Origin: Bacteroidales bacterium
GTDB lineage: Bacteria > Bacteroidota > Bacteroidia > Bacteroidales > UBA10428
Assembly: GCA_016935615.1 (NCBI GenBank)
Contig: JAFGQO010000179.1
Location: forward strand, 1 to 50,174
Direction: 5' to 3'
Length of the DNA stretch: 50,174 bases
In this document: positions 1 to 8,367 of the stretch, piece after piece
How positions within the stretch are numbered: position 1 is the stretch's first letter
How the letters are laid out: each line of letters starts with the position of its first letter
Translations under genes and position numbers: made by a program
Notes under the pieces: model-generated
Seen by the model: the letters and a program-made list of their open reading frames with translations, nothing else
What the model was told of the DNA's origin: nothing
The model's database searches: none

Positions 1-424
1 ATATCAAATAATGAAGTTTTTATTAATTATCTGGCTATTTAAATAAGAAATAAAAATTCCCGGAAGCTTGTCCGGATATGCAATTTGTTAGTCTTTCAAA
101 TTCTTTAATTCTTCGGTTCGATACGAAAAAAGTAACAAGCTACTTGAATATGGGAATAACAAATGACTGTAGTAAACATCAGAGTTAAAAGTCTGATCAT
201 ATCCAGGATATCTACTCAAACAATACGTTGATCTATTTGTGTTTTATTCATGGTTTTATAATCATAGCTTTATTCCACAATTTTTACCATGCTAAGTTCT
301 GAGAAGGAACATATGGCCGATCTTTTATTTCTAATGATTTGTTAATAATCCATAACAAATCATATATGCATACAGGATCATAAGCATTAATAGTAATTTT
401 AACTCTTATAACAGGTGTTTTATT
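1..424. other. Intergenic region upstream of the LytS-type kinase
   Basis: No convincing gene is present. The stretch is AT-rich with stops in all frames. A weak 5-bp inverted repeat (CCGGA/TCCGG) lies near 63-78 and is not convincing as a terminator. The promoter for the kinase gene at 425 should lie in the right half, but no clear TTTG/TAnnTTTG pair could be assigned. Confidence 0.5.
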
Positions 425-1567
425 ATGGAACTGCAGAAGGTATTCTCGTTAAAAAAAACCAGTTTTCACATTTTGATTTGGTTGTTGTTGTTTTTACTCA
501 ATTTCCTGTTTATTAAAAATTTCAGGATAAAAGTGCACATACTTTATCCTGTCTTTTTCTGGTTAATATATGCATTGCTTTTTTACGTGAATTACCTGGT
601 ACTGATGCCAGGATTATTTTTTAAGAAAAGATTTACTATTTATATTATTATGTCCATTATTTTGTTATTAGGCACCTTTATTATAAAGGTTAACATAGAA
701 TCTGCCCAGGCACAGAAATTTATTAGTGATCATGATAAAATGCCAGGTGATTATGTTCCAAGACATCCTCAGGCACCTCCGCCACCGAAAATAATTCCCG
801 ATAAAGGTCTGTTAAATCAAACAGAACGTACAATTTTCAGATCCATTCCGATGCGTAACAGAGGGCCTTTTGGAGGAAGAGTATTATTTTCTTTGTACGG
901 ATTGATTCTAATCTATACAGCCAGTATTTCAATCAGTCTTATTCAAAAATGGAAAATGGATGAAAATCGTCGTTCTGAAATTGAAAAAGAAAACATTTTT
1001 AGCGAATTGTCCTTCCTGAAACAACAGGTAAATCCCCATTTCCTGTTCAATGCACTTAACAGCGTTTATTCACTGACCATAAATTCCTCAAAACCTGCTT
1101 CTGAAGCCATACTTATGCTGTCTTCCATCTTACGCTACATGTTATATGAGACGGAGAACAAATTGGTAAACCTGCAGAATGAGCTGGATATCATAAAGGA
1201 TTATATTGCTTTGCAAAAATTACGGTTAACAAAAAACGTTTCAGTAAACTTTGTCATAAAAGGTCATGCCGGAGATCTCCGGATAGCTCCGTTACTGCTT
1301 TTACCTCTTATCGAGAATGCCTTCAAGTACGGGGCTGATAATGTGAACAGTTCATTTATTGATATTGTTGTCATGATAAATGAAAATGAGGTTGAACTCA
1401 GGGTTAAGAACCAGATTGTAAATAAAAAGAAAGATAATATAACTGATTCCGGCATTGGTATTAAAAATATTAAGCGTCGTCTTCAGTTATTATATCCTGA
1501 CAATCATTTTTTTCAGATTGATAAGGGGAATGACATTTATTCAGTAGTCCTTAATTTAAGTTTATAA
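425..1567 (+). CDS. LytS/YehU-type membrane sensor histidine kinase
   Basis: This is a 380-aa sensor kinase of the His_kinase (PF06580) class. Hydrophobic segments lie at about 14-31, 37-60, 70-88 and 152-173, with a Pro-rich extracytoplasmic stretch between the last two (APPPPK near 117-122). The phospho-acceptor motif is NPHFLFN with His205. The ATPase part carries the N-box PLIENAFKYG and a glycine-rich GIGIKNIKRRL. It should autophosphorylate and pass phosphate to the LytTR regulator encoded 2 bp downstream, so the two are one transcription unit. No periplasmic ligand domain is recognisable. The family assignment is secure; the stimulus is unknown. Confidence 0.93.
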   Translation: MELQKVFSLKKTSFHILIWLLLFLLNFLFIKNFRIKVHILYPVFFWLIYALLFYVNYLVLMPGLFFKKRFTIYIIMSIILLLGTFIIKVNIESAQAQKFISDHDKMPGDYVPRHPQAPPPPKIIPDKGLLNQTERTIFRSIPMRNRGPFGGRVLFSLYGLILIYTASISISLIQKWKMDENRRSEIEKENIFSELSFLKQQVNPHFLFNALNSVYSLTINSSKPASEAILMLSSILRYMLYETENKLVNLQNELDIIKDYIALQKLRLTKNVSVNFVIKGHAGDLRIAPLLLLPLIENAFKYGADNVNSSFIDIVVMINENEVELRVKNQIVNKKKDNITDSGIGIKNIKRRLQLLYPDNHFFQIDKGNDIYSVVLNLSL

Positions 1568-1569
1568 TT

Positions 1570-2292
1570 ATGAAATGCCTAGCGATTGATGATGAACCAT
1601 TGGCGCTAAATATCATAAAAGATTTTTGCTCAAAGATCGATTTCATGGACCTGATCTCTTGTTGTACTAATCCGGTTGAGGCAGTTAAAGTGTTAAATCA
1701 TCAGGAAGTCGATCTCATTTTTCTGGATATTCAAATGCCAAATATAACCGGTCTTGAATTTATCAAGGCGATCGATAAACCTCCGATGATAATATTCACA
1801 ACGGCGTATTCAAATTATGCCCTGGATGGTTTTGAATTGAATGCTATTGATTATCTGGTGAAACCATTTGCGTTCGAACGATTTTTCAGAGCTGTAAACA
1901 AAGCCTATGAAATGTTTTATTTAAGAAAGAATAAAAACATTCAACCGGCGACAACCGTTTCTCATCAAAACACTCAACGATATTTAATGATCAAGGTTGA
2001 ATATAGTACTGTAAAACTGGAACTGGATCGAATTCTTTTTATTGAAGGCTTAAAAGACTATGTGAAAATATATTGCGGGATCAGGCCTGTATTAACCAAA
2101 ACAACACTGAAAAATCTTGAGGAAAAATTGCCACAGAATGAGTTTATCCGTGTACATAAATCCTATATAGTACAATTTTCCAAAATCAATTCTATCGAGA
2201 ATAACCGCATTCTTATCGGAGAAAAGCGTATCCCTATAGGCAATCAGTATAAAACGCAATTCTACAATATGGTAGATTCAAAAAGGATTTAA
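1570..2292 (+). CDS. LytTR-family response regulator
   Basis: This 240-aa protein has a receiver domain (about 1-120) with the acidic pair IDDE at 6-9, phospho-acceptor Asp53 in FLDIQMP, and the conserved Lys98 in YLVKPF. A C-terminal LytTR DNA-binding domain follows (about 135-235, with FIEGLKDYVKIY and FIRVHKSYIV). It is the cognate partner of the kinase immediately upstream. In Bacteroidota such pairs often act on nearby envelope genes, and the following gene cluster encodes surface proteins, but that link is only inference from position. All catalytic receiver residues are present. Confidence 0.93.
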   Translation: MKCLAIDDEPLALNIIKDFCSKIDFMDLISCCTNPVEAVKVLNHQEVDLIFLDIQMPNITGLEFIKAIDKPPMIIFTTAYSNYALDGFELNAIDYLVKPFAFERFFRAVNKAYEMFYLRKNKNIQPATTVSHQNTQRYLMIKVEYSTVKLELDRILFIEGLKDYVKIYCGIRPVLTKTTLKNLEEKLPQNEFIRVHKSYIVQFSKINSIENNRILIGEKRIPIGNQYKTQFYNMVDSKRI

Positions 2293-2320
2293 GAAGGGGC
2301 TGTTTTTCGGATACAGTTAG

Positions 2321-3556
2321 TTAATTAAATCTGGATTTTTGAAACCATATATCAAGCATAGTGAAGTTTATATACATCAATGCATAATTTTCCTTTATCA
2401 ACTCATTGCTGGTTGTTCCGAGACTTCCGAATTCAAAGGCAAGATTTATCATTGAGTGTTCCCGTTTAATGGGGATGCCAAATCCAAAACTTATTGCCAT
2501 TGAATTAATGGCTTCATTCCGAATTATTAAATAGGTCTTATTGTAATTGACTCCCAATCTGTAATATACTTTTTTAAATCCTTGATCTCTTCTGCTTTTG
2601 TAAGGGCAATATTCAATTCCTGCGGAAAAACGCTCACTGTCTCTGGTCTTTAAAAGCGGATTTGAGAATCTGTTGTTGGCAGACCAGTTTCTTTTTTCAT
2701 AATCAATTCCAACTTTCAGTTTCTCCATTTTTTCAAGAGCAAGGCCAAAGCCATATTTTAAAGGGATAATAAACTTGTGTTTTTCCGGTGTTAACTTGAG
2801 TGAATCGTCAGAATACATGATATACATTTCATTGGACACATGCAGTTCTTTATTATTGCCAAATACAGCTCCAAGTGAATAATTCCAGCCGTTATGTTTT
2901 ATTGTATACTGAGCGCCGTAATCAATATAGTAACTATTTATCCTGCTAACTTCTTTAATGATATAGGTTATGTATTGATCAATGGTACTGCCTGTTTCGG
3001 TCTGAGTGATGGTACCCAGTATATAGGAAACATGAACTCCAACGGAAAGGTTTTTATAAGGACGGAAAGAATTCCCGAAATAGAATTTATTAATCCCTCC
3101 CGAACCTTCATAGGTTTTCAGATAATAAGACAAATCCCCTTCTACCATATCCGTGGTATTGATCTTGTATCCGACAGATGAATAAGGAGTTACCCCTATG
3201 CTTGTAGCCCACCATCTGCAAATCCTGAATCCCAAAGCAATATGATTCAGGTTGGCATTGTATTTTGTCTGTTTTTGGTTGTTCGTAATGTACCTTGTAT
3301 ACCTGCCTGTAACACCTGCTTCAAAAACAAATGATAAACTATCGATGCCGGAATAGGATGCAGGATTCATATTGTTGAGATAGCGATGAGATTTGAAAGC
3401 CAGCCCGGTACCTCCGAGTGCCCGGTTAGTGCCTGCTCCGAGATTCTCTATTTGCCCTTGTGCAAACATTGAATAAGGAGAAGATGTAGTTTGTCCGTAT
3501 TCTTCAGGCATAAAAATGATCAGAACTATGAAAATAATAAAACATTGCCGGCACAT
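2321..3556 (-). CDS. Outer-membrane beta-barrel protein, FadL/PorV-like
   Basis: A 411-aa exported protein: an N-terminal hydrophobic signal (about 5-16) ends near EYGQ. The mature start has the features of FadL/PorV-like barrels of Bacteroidota (alternating hydrophobic/aromatic strands, early GTGLAFKSHRYLNNMNPASY segment and a C-terminal strand rich in aromatics). It lies 13 bp downstream of the DUF4270-like lipoprotein gene and is very probably cotranscribed with it. Its role could be transport or helping to place surface proteins; neither can be shown here. It converges with the LytTR regulator with only 28 bp between them. Confidence 0.7.
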   Translation of the reverse strand: MCRQCFIIFIVLIIFMPEEYGQTTSSPYSMFAQGQIENLGAGTNRALGGTGLAFKSHRYLNNMNPASYSGIDSLSFVFEAGVTGRYTRYITNNQKQTKYNANLNHIALGFRICRWWATSIGVTPYSSVGYKINTTDMVEGDLSYYLKTYEGSGGINKFYFGNSFRPYKNLSVGVHVSYILGTITQTETGSTIDQYITYIIKEVSRINSYYIDYGAQYTIKHNGWNYSLGAVFGNNKELHVSNEMYIMYSDDSLKLTPEKHKFIIPLKYGFGLALEKMEKLKVGIDYEKRNWSANNRFSNPLLKTRDSERFSAGIEYCPYKSRRDQGFKKVYYRLGVNYNKTYLIIRNEAINSMAISFGFGIPIKREHSMINLAFEFGSLGTTSNELIKENYALMYINFTMLDIWFQKSRFN

Positions 3557-3569
3557 AGAATAATCTTTT

Positions 3570-4877
3570 TTAGTACGTTACATAATAGATTCTTAACTGT
3601 GGCTTGGTGCTTTCATCCTCAAAAACAATCCGGTCAAAACTGCATAAATAATCCCTGTTTGAGAGGGTAACAAGCAATCCGTGCTCAGGATCAAAATAGG
3701 AATCCGATAGTTCATTATTTAGGAAATTCGTGACATCATACAGGTAGTAAGTCTGGTCGTTATACAATTCATCAAAAGAAAAAACAGGAGAAACTGCCGT
3801 CCCATCGCTATTGAACAATATATTTCCAAGGTTGTTGTCTTTATCGGTATGATACAGATATACATCTTCGGGTAAGGAATAGTCTTGATAACTGCCTGCA
3901 GCTGGTCTGATGATTAGTTCGGCTTTAATAATAAAACTATTTTGAAACAGGAGGAAATCCTTTACTGTAGGGAAACGGACTTTTGTCATCAGTCCGACCC
4001 CCCCCTGTACATAAGCTCTGTTTTCCATTTCACCGGAAGGAATATCCTTGCGTTGGGTGCGGATATTTTTAAGGGGGGTATTGATGTAATTGCTTGTTAT
4101 ACAGGTAAATTGTTTTTCAGAATTAACCAGTGGAAATTCGTGTGTAATTTTTTTAAGTTCTTCTCCGATTCTGTGTGAGTATATGTTTATATTAATATCT
4201 GCATCAGAGGACTCAAAGGCAACAATTGAAGCATTTTGCATGGTATCTGAAATAATAGCCAGACCTTTATAATGTGTAATAAATTCACTTTCCGAATTTA
4301 TCAGATCATCGTTGGTTTTCATCAGAGCAAAAAGCTCTTTCCCAAAATCATTGTTCAGCTTCAGTTCAATGGTAGAATCACAACTAGCCGGATGGGGGAT
4401 CAAATGGCATTCTGCAAGAGGAGTGACTATGTAATTGAATTCAGAGGTATTGTACAAATACCCTGATTCATAAAGTTTCAGTTTTTCGGATAAAAGATGT
4501 ATGGAAAATAGTAATGGTTGCAACGTATCACCATAACTATATCCTGTATAATTCAGTTCAAGGGTGATCGAATCGTAAATATCATCTTTCTCGACATCAA
4601 CAATGGAAGGTATGCCAAATTCAAAAAAACTATTACAGTTTATTCGGCCAAAAACATCATCCCTGTAATTTCCGATAAGTAGTGTATCAACAACTGAATT
4701 TGGCAATGAATCGATTTTTACGGTTGACAAGTCAACACGAAAAGTATCTACCATAATCAAATATGTTTTTGATTCCAGGAAATATGAGCCTATTGCAAAG
4801 TATTCATCATTTTTTGAACAAGCTGTTATTATGATAAGTAATATACCAAGTATCAGGTTTCTTTGTTTGTATTTCAT
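3570..4877 (-). CDS. DUF4270-like surface lipoprotein
   Basis: A 435-aa lipoprotein. The signal peptide MKYKQRNLILGILLIIITAC ends in a lipobox with Cys20, followed by SKNDE. The mature part has the pattern I associate with DUF4270 proteins: RVDLSTVKIDSLPNS, then LLIGNYRDDVFGRINCNSFFEFG, and a C-terminal DYLCSFDRIVFEDESTKPQLRIYY segment. The family is common in Bacteroidota envelopes and has no firm function. It is the first gene of a two-gene unit with the barrel protein and is divergent from the kelch lipoprotein. Family identity is from recalled motif pattern, not from a search. Confidence 0.65.
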   Translation of the reverse strand: MKYKQRNLILGILLIIITACSKNDEYFAIGSYFLESKTYLIMVDTFRVDLSTVKIDSLPNSVVDTLLIGNYRDDVFGRINCNSFFEFGIPSIVDVEKDDIYDSITLELNYTGYSYGDTLQPLLFSIHLLSEKLKLYESGYLYNTSEFNYIVTPLAECHLIPHPASCDSTIELKLNNDFGKELFALMKTNDDLINSESEFITHYKGLAIISDTMQNASIVAFESSDADININIYSHRIGEELKKITHEFPLVNSEKQFTCITSNYINTPLKNIRTQRKDIPSGEMENRAYVQGGVGLMTKVRFPTVKDFLLFQNSFIIKAELIIRPAAGSYQDYSLPEDVYLYHTDKDNNLGNILFNSDGTAVSPVFSFDELYNDQTYYLYDVTNFLNNELSDSYFDPEHGLLVTLSNRDYLCSFDRIVFEDESTKPQLRIYYVTY

Positions 4878-5184
4878 CCGATCAATTCATAGTTGATTTG
4901 TTTTATGAACGCTTTTTCCCTGTGTTTAGAAAGAGCTTTGCCAATTGCAAATCAAACGCAATTCATCAATTCCCGGAAACCAAGTATACCAATAAAGAAC
5001 ATGAATAGATCAAATTACTATTTGAGGCTATGACATAATATAACGGCTGTTAAACTTTAACTGTATATGGTTATCTTAAGTAACAGGGTTTTTGTCTATC
5101 ACAAACTGCTATATGTCGATTTCACTTTTTCCATACAATCAACCTTAATATGTTTGTTGCATTCGAAATCTTAATTTTGAACTA
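4878..5184. other. Divergent intergenic region between the DUF4270-like and kelch genes
   Basis: This 307-bp AT-rich region contains no gene and must hold the promoters for both flanking transcription units. A TAATTTTG match to the Bacteroidota -7 box lies at 5172-5179, but it is only 5 bp from the kelch ATG and has no TTTG at the usual 19-21 bp, so it is not called as a promoter. No strong palindrome was found. Confidence 0.4.
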
Positions 5185-6198
5185 ATGAATAAATGGATTA
5201 AAAAGTGGTTATTTCTCGTGGCAATTGGTATGGCATTATTCAATTCCTGTAAAGACGACGAAGAAGAAGAGGAAGACCTGATAGGCAATTGGATCGAATT
5301 GTCTGATTTTGAAGGGGTAGCCAGGAGCAGTGCCGTAGGTTTTTCTATTGGATCGAAAGGGTATGTTGGTACCGGATATGATGGTTCTGATCGCCTGAAC
5401 GATTTTTGGGAGTATGATGTGGAGAGAAATACATGGATGCAGAAAGCTGATTTTCCGGGAGTTGCCAGAAACGGAGCAGTGGGTTTCGGAACTGATACAA
5501 AAGGATACATCGGAACCGGTTACGATGGAGAACATAAGTTAAATGATTTTTGGGAATTTGATCCGCAGACAAATACCTGGACCCAGAAATCGGATTTTGG
5601 AGGTACAGCAAGGTATGGAGCCGTAGGTTTAGCGATCAATAACAAGGGCTATATAGGAACCGGTTACGATGGCAATTATTTAAAAGATTTTTGGGAATAC
5701 GATCCGACAGAGGAAACATGGACGCAGAAGGTTAGTGTGGGAGGTGGAAAGAGAAGAGATGCCGTGGCTTTTGTCATCGACGGGAAAGGATATATATGTA
5801 CCGGAATTGCTAATGGGTCGTATGAAAATGATTTTTGGGAATATAATCCGGAAACTGATACATGGAATGAAAAAAGAAAAATATCAGATGCAACAGATGA
5901 TGATTTTGATGATGATTATACATCAATAACAGGAATACAAAAGGTTGCCTTTTCAATAGGTGGCATGGGTTATCTGGCTACTGCCGGACAAAGTTCAGCC
6001 GGTGCAATTGTATGGGAATACGATCCTCTGGCTGATTTATGGGAGCAGAAAACTTCGTTTGAGGGAACAGGAAGAATACAGGCTATTGCCTTTGCAATCG
6101 GAGAAAAAGGATATATAGCTACAGGACGCAATAGCACATATTATTTTGATGATATCTGGGCTTTTGAACCTTATAGTGAATATGATGAATATGACTAG
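5185..6198 (+). CDS. Kelch-repeat surface lipoprotein
   Basis: A 337-aa lipoprotein. The signal ends in FNSC with Cys22, followed directly by KDDEEEEED, which fits the acidic lipoprotein export signal that sends Bacteroidota lipoproteins to the cell surface. The mature protein contains six kelch-like repeats of about 45-50 residues with the core GYIGTGYDG...DFWEYDP..NTWTQK, so it should fold as a six-bladed beta-propeller. Repeats 1-4 are very alike; the last two are more diverged, with an acidic insert (DDDFDDDY) before repeat 5. It probably binds a glycan or partner protein. The next gene starts inside its last codons, indicating translational coupling. Confidence 0.88.
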   Translation: MNKWIKKWLFLVAIGMALFNSCKDDEEEEEDLIGNWIELSDFEGVARSSAVGFSIGSKGYVGTGYDGSDRLNDFWEYDVERNTWMQKADFPGVARNGAVGFGTDTKGYIGTGYDGEHKLNDFWEFDPQTNTWTQKSDFGGTARYGAVGLAINNKGYIGTGYDGNYLKDFWEYDPTEETWTQKVSVGGGKRRDAVAFVIDGKGYICTGIANGSYENDFWEYNPETDTWNEKRKISDATDDDFDDDYTSITGIQKVAFSIGGMGYLATAGQSSAGAIVWEYDPLADLWEQKTSFEGTGRIQAIAFAIGEKGYIATGRNSTYYFDDIWAFEPYSEYDEYD

Positions 6199-6511
6199 GA
6201 AACAAAAAATTTGTTGTATAATTCTTTCTATCTTTGTTGTATGTGGAATAGGTGTAATTGTTGGAATACCGAATGCAAGCCCGGATTATAGATTAAAGAT
6301 TGTTAAAGAAAACAATGATACCTGGGCTTATATAATATTCCTGGAAAACACTCCTGTAATATATCAGAAATATATACCGGCAATTGAAGGCAATGTTGCG
6401 TTTGAATCAAAGAAGTCTGCAAGGATGGCAGGTAAATTGGTAATAAAAAAACTCAGGAATAATGAATCGCCACACATTAAAAAACAGGAAATAAACAGAA
6501 TATACAATTAA
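6182..6511 (+). CDS. DUF4907-like membrane/exported small protein
   Basis: A protein of about 106-109 aa whose reading frame overlaps the end of the kelch gene. Possible ATGs are 6182, 6185 and 6191; the last gives MTRKQKICCIILSIFVVCGI, a clean N-terminal signal anchor, but any of the three is possible. The rest (WAYIIFLENTPVIYQKYIPA, then VAFESKKSARMAGKLVIKKL) matches my memory of the DUF4907 pattern. Function is unknown. The overlap with the kelch gene suggests a stoichiometric partnership, so the protein may be a periplasmic or membrane accessory for the kelch lipoprotein. Confidence 0.7.
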   Translation: MMNMTRKQKICCIILSIFVVCGIGVIVGIPNASPDYRLKIVKENNDTWAYIIFLENTPVIYQKYIPAIEGNVAFESKKSARMAGKLVIKKLRNNESPHIKKQEINRIYN

Positions 6512-6842
6512 CATGAGTTCAATATTACTTATGGTTGTCCACTAACCGAAAGGCAAAGTTATAACTGAGGCGCTTTTGAAATATCCTGCCTGCCATTCTT
6601 CTGAGCCGGCAGACTGAGTAATTACTCATATTGACTATACTATTTGAAACGTACGTAAAATAAATGGTATTAAACCCCAGGGCAAATCCTGTACCCTTTT
6701 TTCCGGGGTAAGCCCCGGGGAAACTTGCCTGACGGCAGTCAGGTTAAACCCCACCTTGTCGTCCGCACGCTGCCGCTGAAGTTTTAGCGTAAGTGTCCGG
6801 AGCGGAATAGCTGCTTTTTTAAAGATCTTATGAAATGATTCA
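6512..6842. repeat. Intergenic region with GC-rich inverted repeats
   Basis: This 331-bp gene-free region stands out for GC-rich palindromes. CCTGCCTGCC at 6585-6594 faces GCCGGCAG at 6605-6612. A CCGGGG-TAAG-CCCCGG hairpin lies at 6703-6718, and CCTGAC-GGCA-GTCAGG at 6728-6743. They resemble short repeated extragenic palindromes, and related CCTGCCTG words recur at 46172-46203. They may also stop transcription between the convergent genes on either side. No T-run follows them. Confidence 0.5.
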
Positions 6843-7406
6843 TTAGATTTTTATAAGTTCAAATGCTCTGCTTCTTGAAATTGGTAATGATTTACTCAAT
6901 TCAAAACCATTTTCCCGGGCAATTCTTAGACTTTCCAGCCAGTCTTTTTCTTTCACATGCATTCTTGGTTCAATAAATAATACTTTAGCATGTTTTTTCA
7001 TTGTGTTGGCAACTTCATTAAAAAGAACCTTCTGATCAGGAACTTCATGAACTACATAAGCCAACAGGGTAAAATCAATTTTCTTTTCAAGATCATTTAT
7101 GTGAAAAGAATGATTGTTTGCCAGGCGTGTTTCAATGATGTTATTTACTTGCTTCCTTTGAGCGCGCAAGTCCAGTTTTTTTAGCATATTTTTCTGAATA
7201 TCCACGCAAATTACTTTTCCGTTCGGACCGGTCATTTTCGCCATTGGGATGCTAAAAAAACCCATTGCCGGACCTATTTCAAGGATATTCATTCCCTTAT
7301 TAATATAGGAATTAAACAATCTTTCCGGATTTTGCATTATGCTGCGTAATGGGCTAAGCATAAAATAACCTACCCAAACAGGACAAATGTGTTGTTTTGT
7401 TTCCAT
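6843..7406 (-). CDS. Class I SAM-dependent methyltransferase
   Basis: A 187-aa protein starting at METKQHICPVW; a longer frame begins at 7448 but adds only an atypical 14 residues. Motif I is NILEIGPAMGFFS, followed by the acidic VICVDIQ after strand 2, a class I (Methyltransf_11/25-like) Rossmann arrangement. LLAYVVHEVPDQ is the motif IV region, and the HEVPD loop resembles small-molecule methyltransferases of the UbiE/arsenite type. No Cys triad typical of arsenite methyltransferase is seen. The substrate is unknown. It appears to be a single-gene unit. Confidence 0.8.
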   Translation of the reverse strand: METKQHICPVWVGYFMLSPLRSIMQNPERLFNSYINKGMNILEIGPAMGFFSIPMAKMTGPNGKVICVDIQKNMLKKLDLRAQRKQVNNIIETRLANNHSFHINDLEKKIDFTLLAYVVHEVPDQKVLFNEVANTMKKHAKVLFIEPRMHVKEKDWLESLRIARENGFELSKSLPISRSRAFELIKI

Positions 7407-7590
7407 GATTTTGGTTTTTATTGCATCAAAGTAAAGCCAGGAATTCATTTATTGGAAAATGATTTCTGTTAATAAAGGAAAGATATCGGTAAATGAAACC
7501 AAATAACAGGTAAAGAGAGTACTTAAATAATGGTCGAACAATCAAATTCCATAATTTCCGGGTTTTCGGTAATCACAAAAAACTGAATTT

Positions 7591-8292
7591 TCAGTGTACC
7601 TGAGATTGGATTCGCTTTATTGATAAAAACATATCGATCTGCCTGAAGTCAGTAACAATCTGATCAACAAAATCGAACTGGGAAAATTTACCGGGATGAT
7701 CATCGTTGCTAAAAGCAATGATTTTTCTACTGCCTGCGTTGAATGCTGCCAGAACCCCACTGATAGAATCTTCGATGATCATACATTCATGGATCGGGAT
7801 ATTTATTTTTTCCGCTGCTGCCAGGAACATATCAGGATTAGGCTTTCCGCGAAACACTCCGGAATCATAAATGATATTATCTTTTTCAAACCAACGATCC
7901 AGAGCAAACATATCGAAATACATTTCAACATTTTTCAGGTATGAAGCAGTTGCAATAGTGCGTGCGATTCCCCATCTTTTTAATCTGTTCAGATACTCTT
8001 CGGCCCCGGATGCCAATATGCACTGGTCAGGATACCTCTGGCAAATACTGCGATATATTATTTCTTTTTCTTCTGAAAAAGAAATAATTTCATCCGGGTT
8101 CAATTCATTTTGAAAAAGATAATTAAGAATTTCTTTGTTTGTGGATCCATGAACATGATGTTCCAATTCACGGAAGGAGAATGTTTTGTGATATTTTTCT
8201 GCAAAATTCTGCCAGGCACGATTATGAAAATCAGTATCGTTAAACAAAGTACCATTGAAATCGAAAATAACGGCAGATATATTTGATGTCAT
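7591..8292 (-). CDS. HAD-superfamily phosphatase/phosphoglucomutase-like protein with altered motif I
   Basis: A 233-aa protein starting at MTSNISAVIF; the frame extends upstream to 8337 without a good start. It has the helical cap (C1) and a beta-PGM/GPH-like HAD fold. Motif I reads DFNGTL: nucleophile Asp11 is present, but the second Asp, normally the acid/base, is Asn13. Motif II is ATASYLKN, motif III Lys lies in FRGKPNPDMF, and motif IV is IIEDSISGVLAA. The Asn does not remove the nucleophile but should change turnover or substrate preference. I recall FDFNGTL in other HAD proteins, so this may be a subfamily trait rather than a lesion. Substrate unknown. Confidence 0.82.
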   Translation of the reverse strand: MTSNISAVIFDFNGTLFNDTDFHNRAWQNFAEKYHKTFSFRELEHHVHGSTNKEILNYLFQNELNPDEIISFSEEKEIIYRSICQRYPDQCILASGAEEYLNRLKRWGIARTIATASYLKNVEMYFDMFALDRWFEKDNIIYDSGVFRGKPNPDMFLAAAEKINIPIHECMIIEDSISGVLAAFNAGSRKIIAFSNDDHPGKFSQFDFVDQIVTDFRQIDMFLSIKRIQSQVH

Positions 8293-8367
8293 AGTGTATT
8301 GTTTTATTCTTCTACTCAACGGCAAATTATACAACAATAGTATTCAATAGTCAGGAATTTGCCAGCT

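Noticed and set aside
63-78. CCGGA/TCCGG hairpin as a terminator
   Set aside because: Only 5 bp, no T-run, and no upstream gene visible to terminate.
5172-5179. TAATTTTG as a kelch promoter -7 box
   Set aside because: It is 5 bp from the ATG and the only nearby TTTG is 15 bp upstream, too close for the consensus spacing.
5145-5611. Several antisense frames opposite the kelch repeats
   Set aside because: They arise because the kelch DNA repeats itself; products are Ser/Pro-rich with repeated segments mirroring the kelch periodicity.
5280-6180. Regularly spaced DNA repeats as a CRISPR-like array
   Set aside because: The repeats are in frame and encode kelch blades of about 48 residues; they are coding, degenerate and not palindromic.
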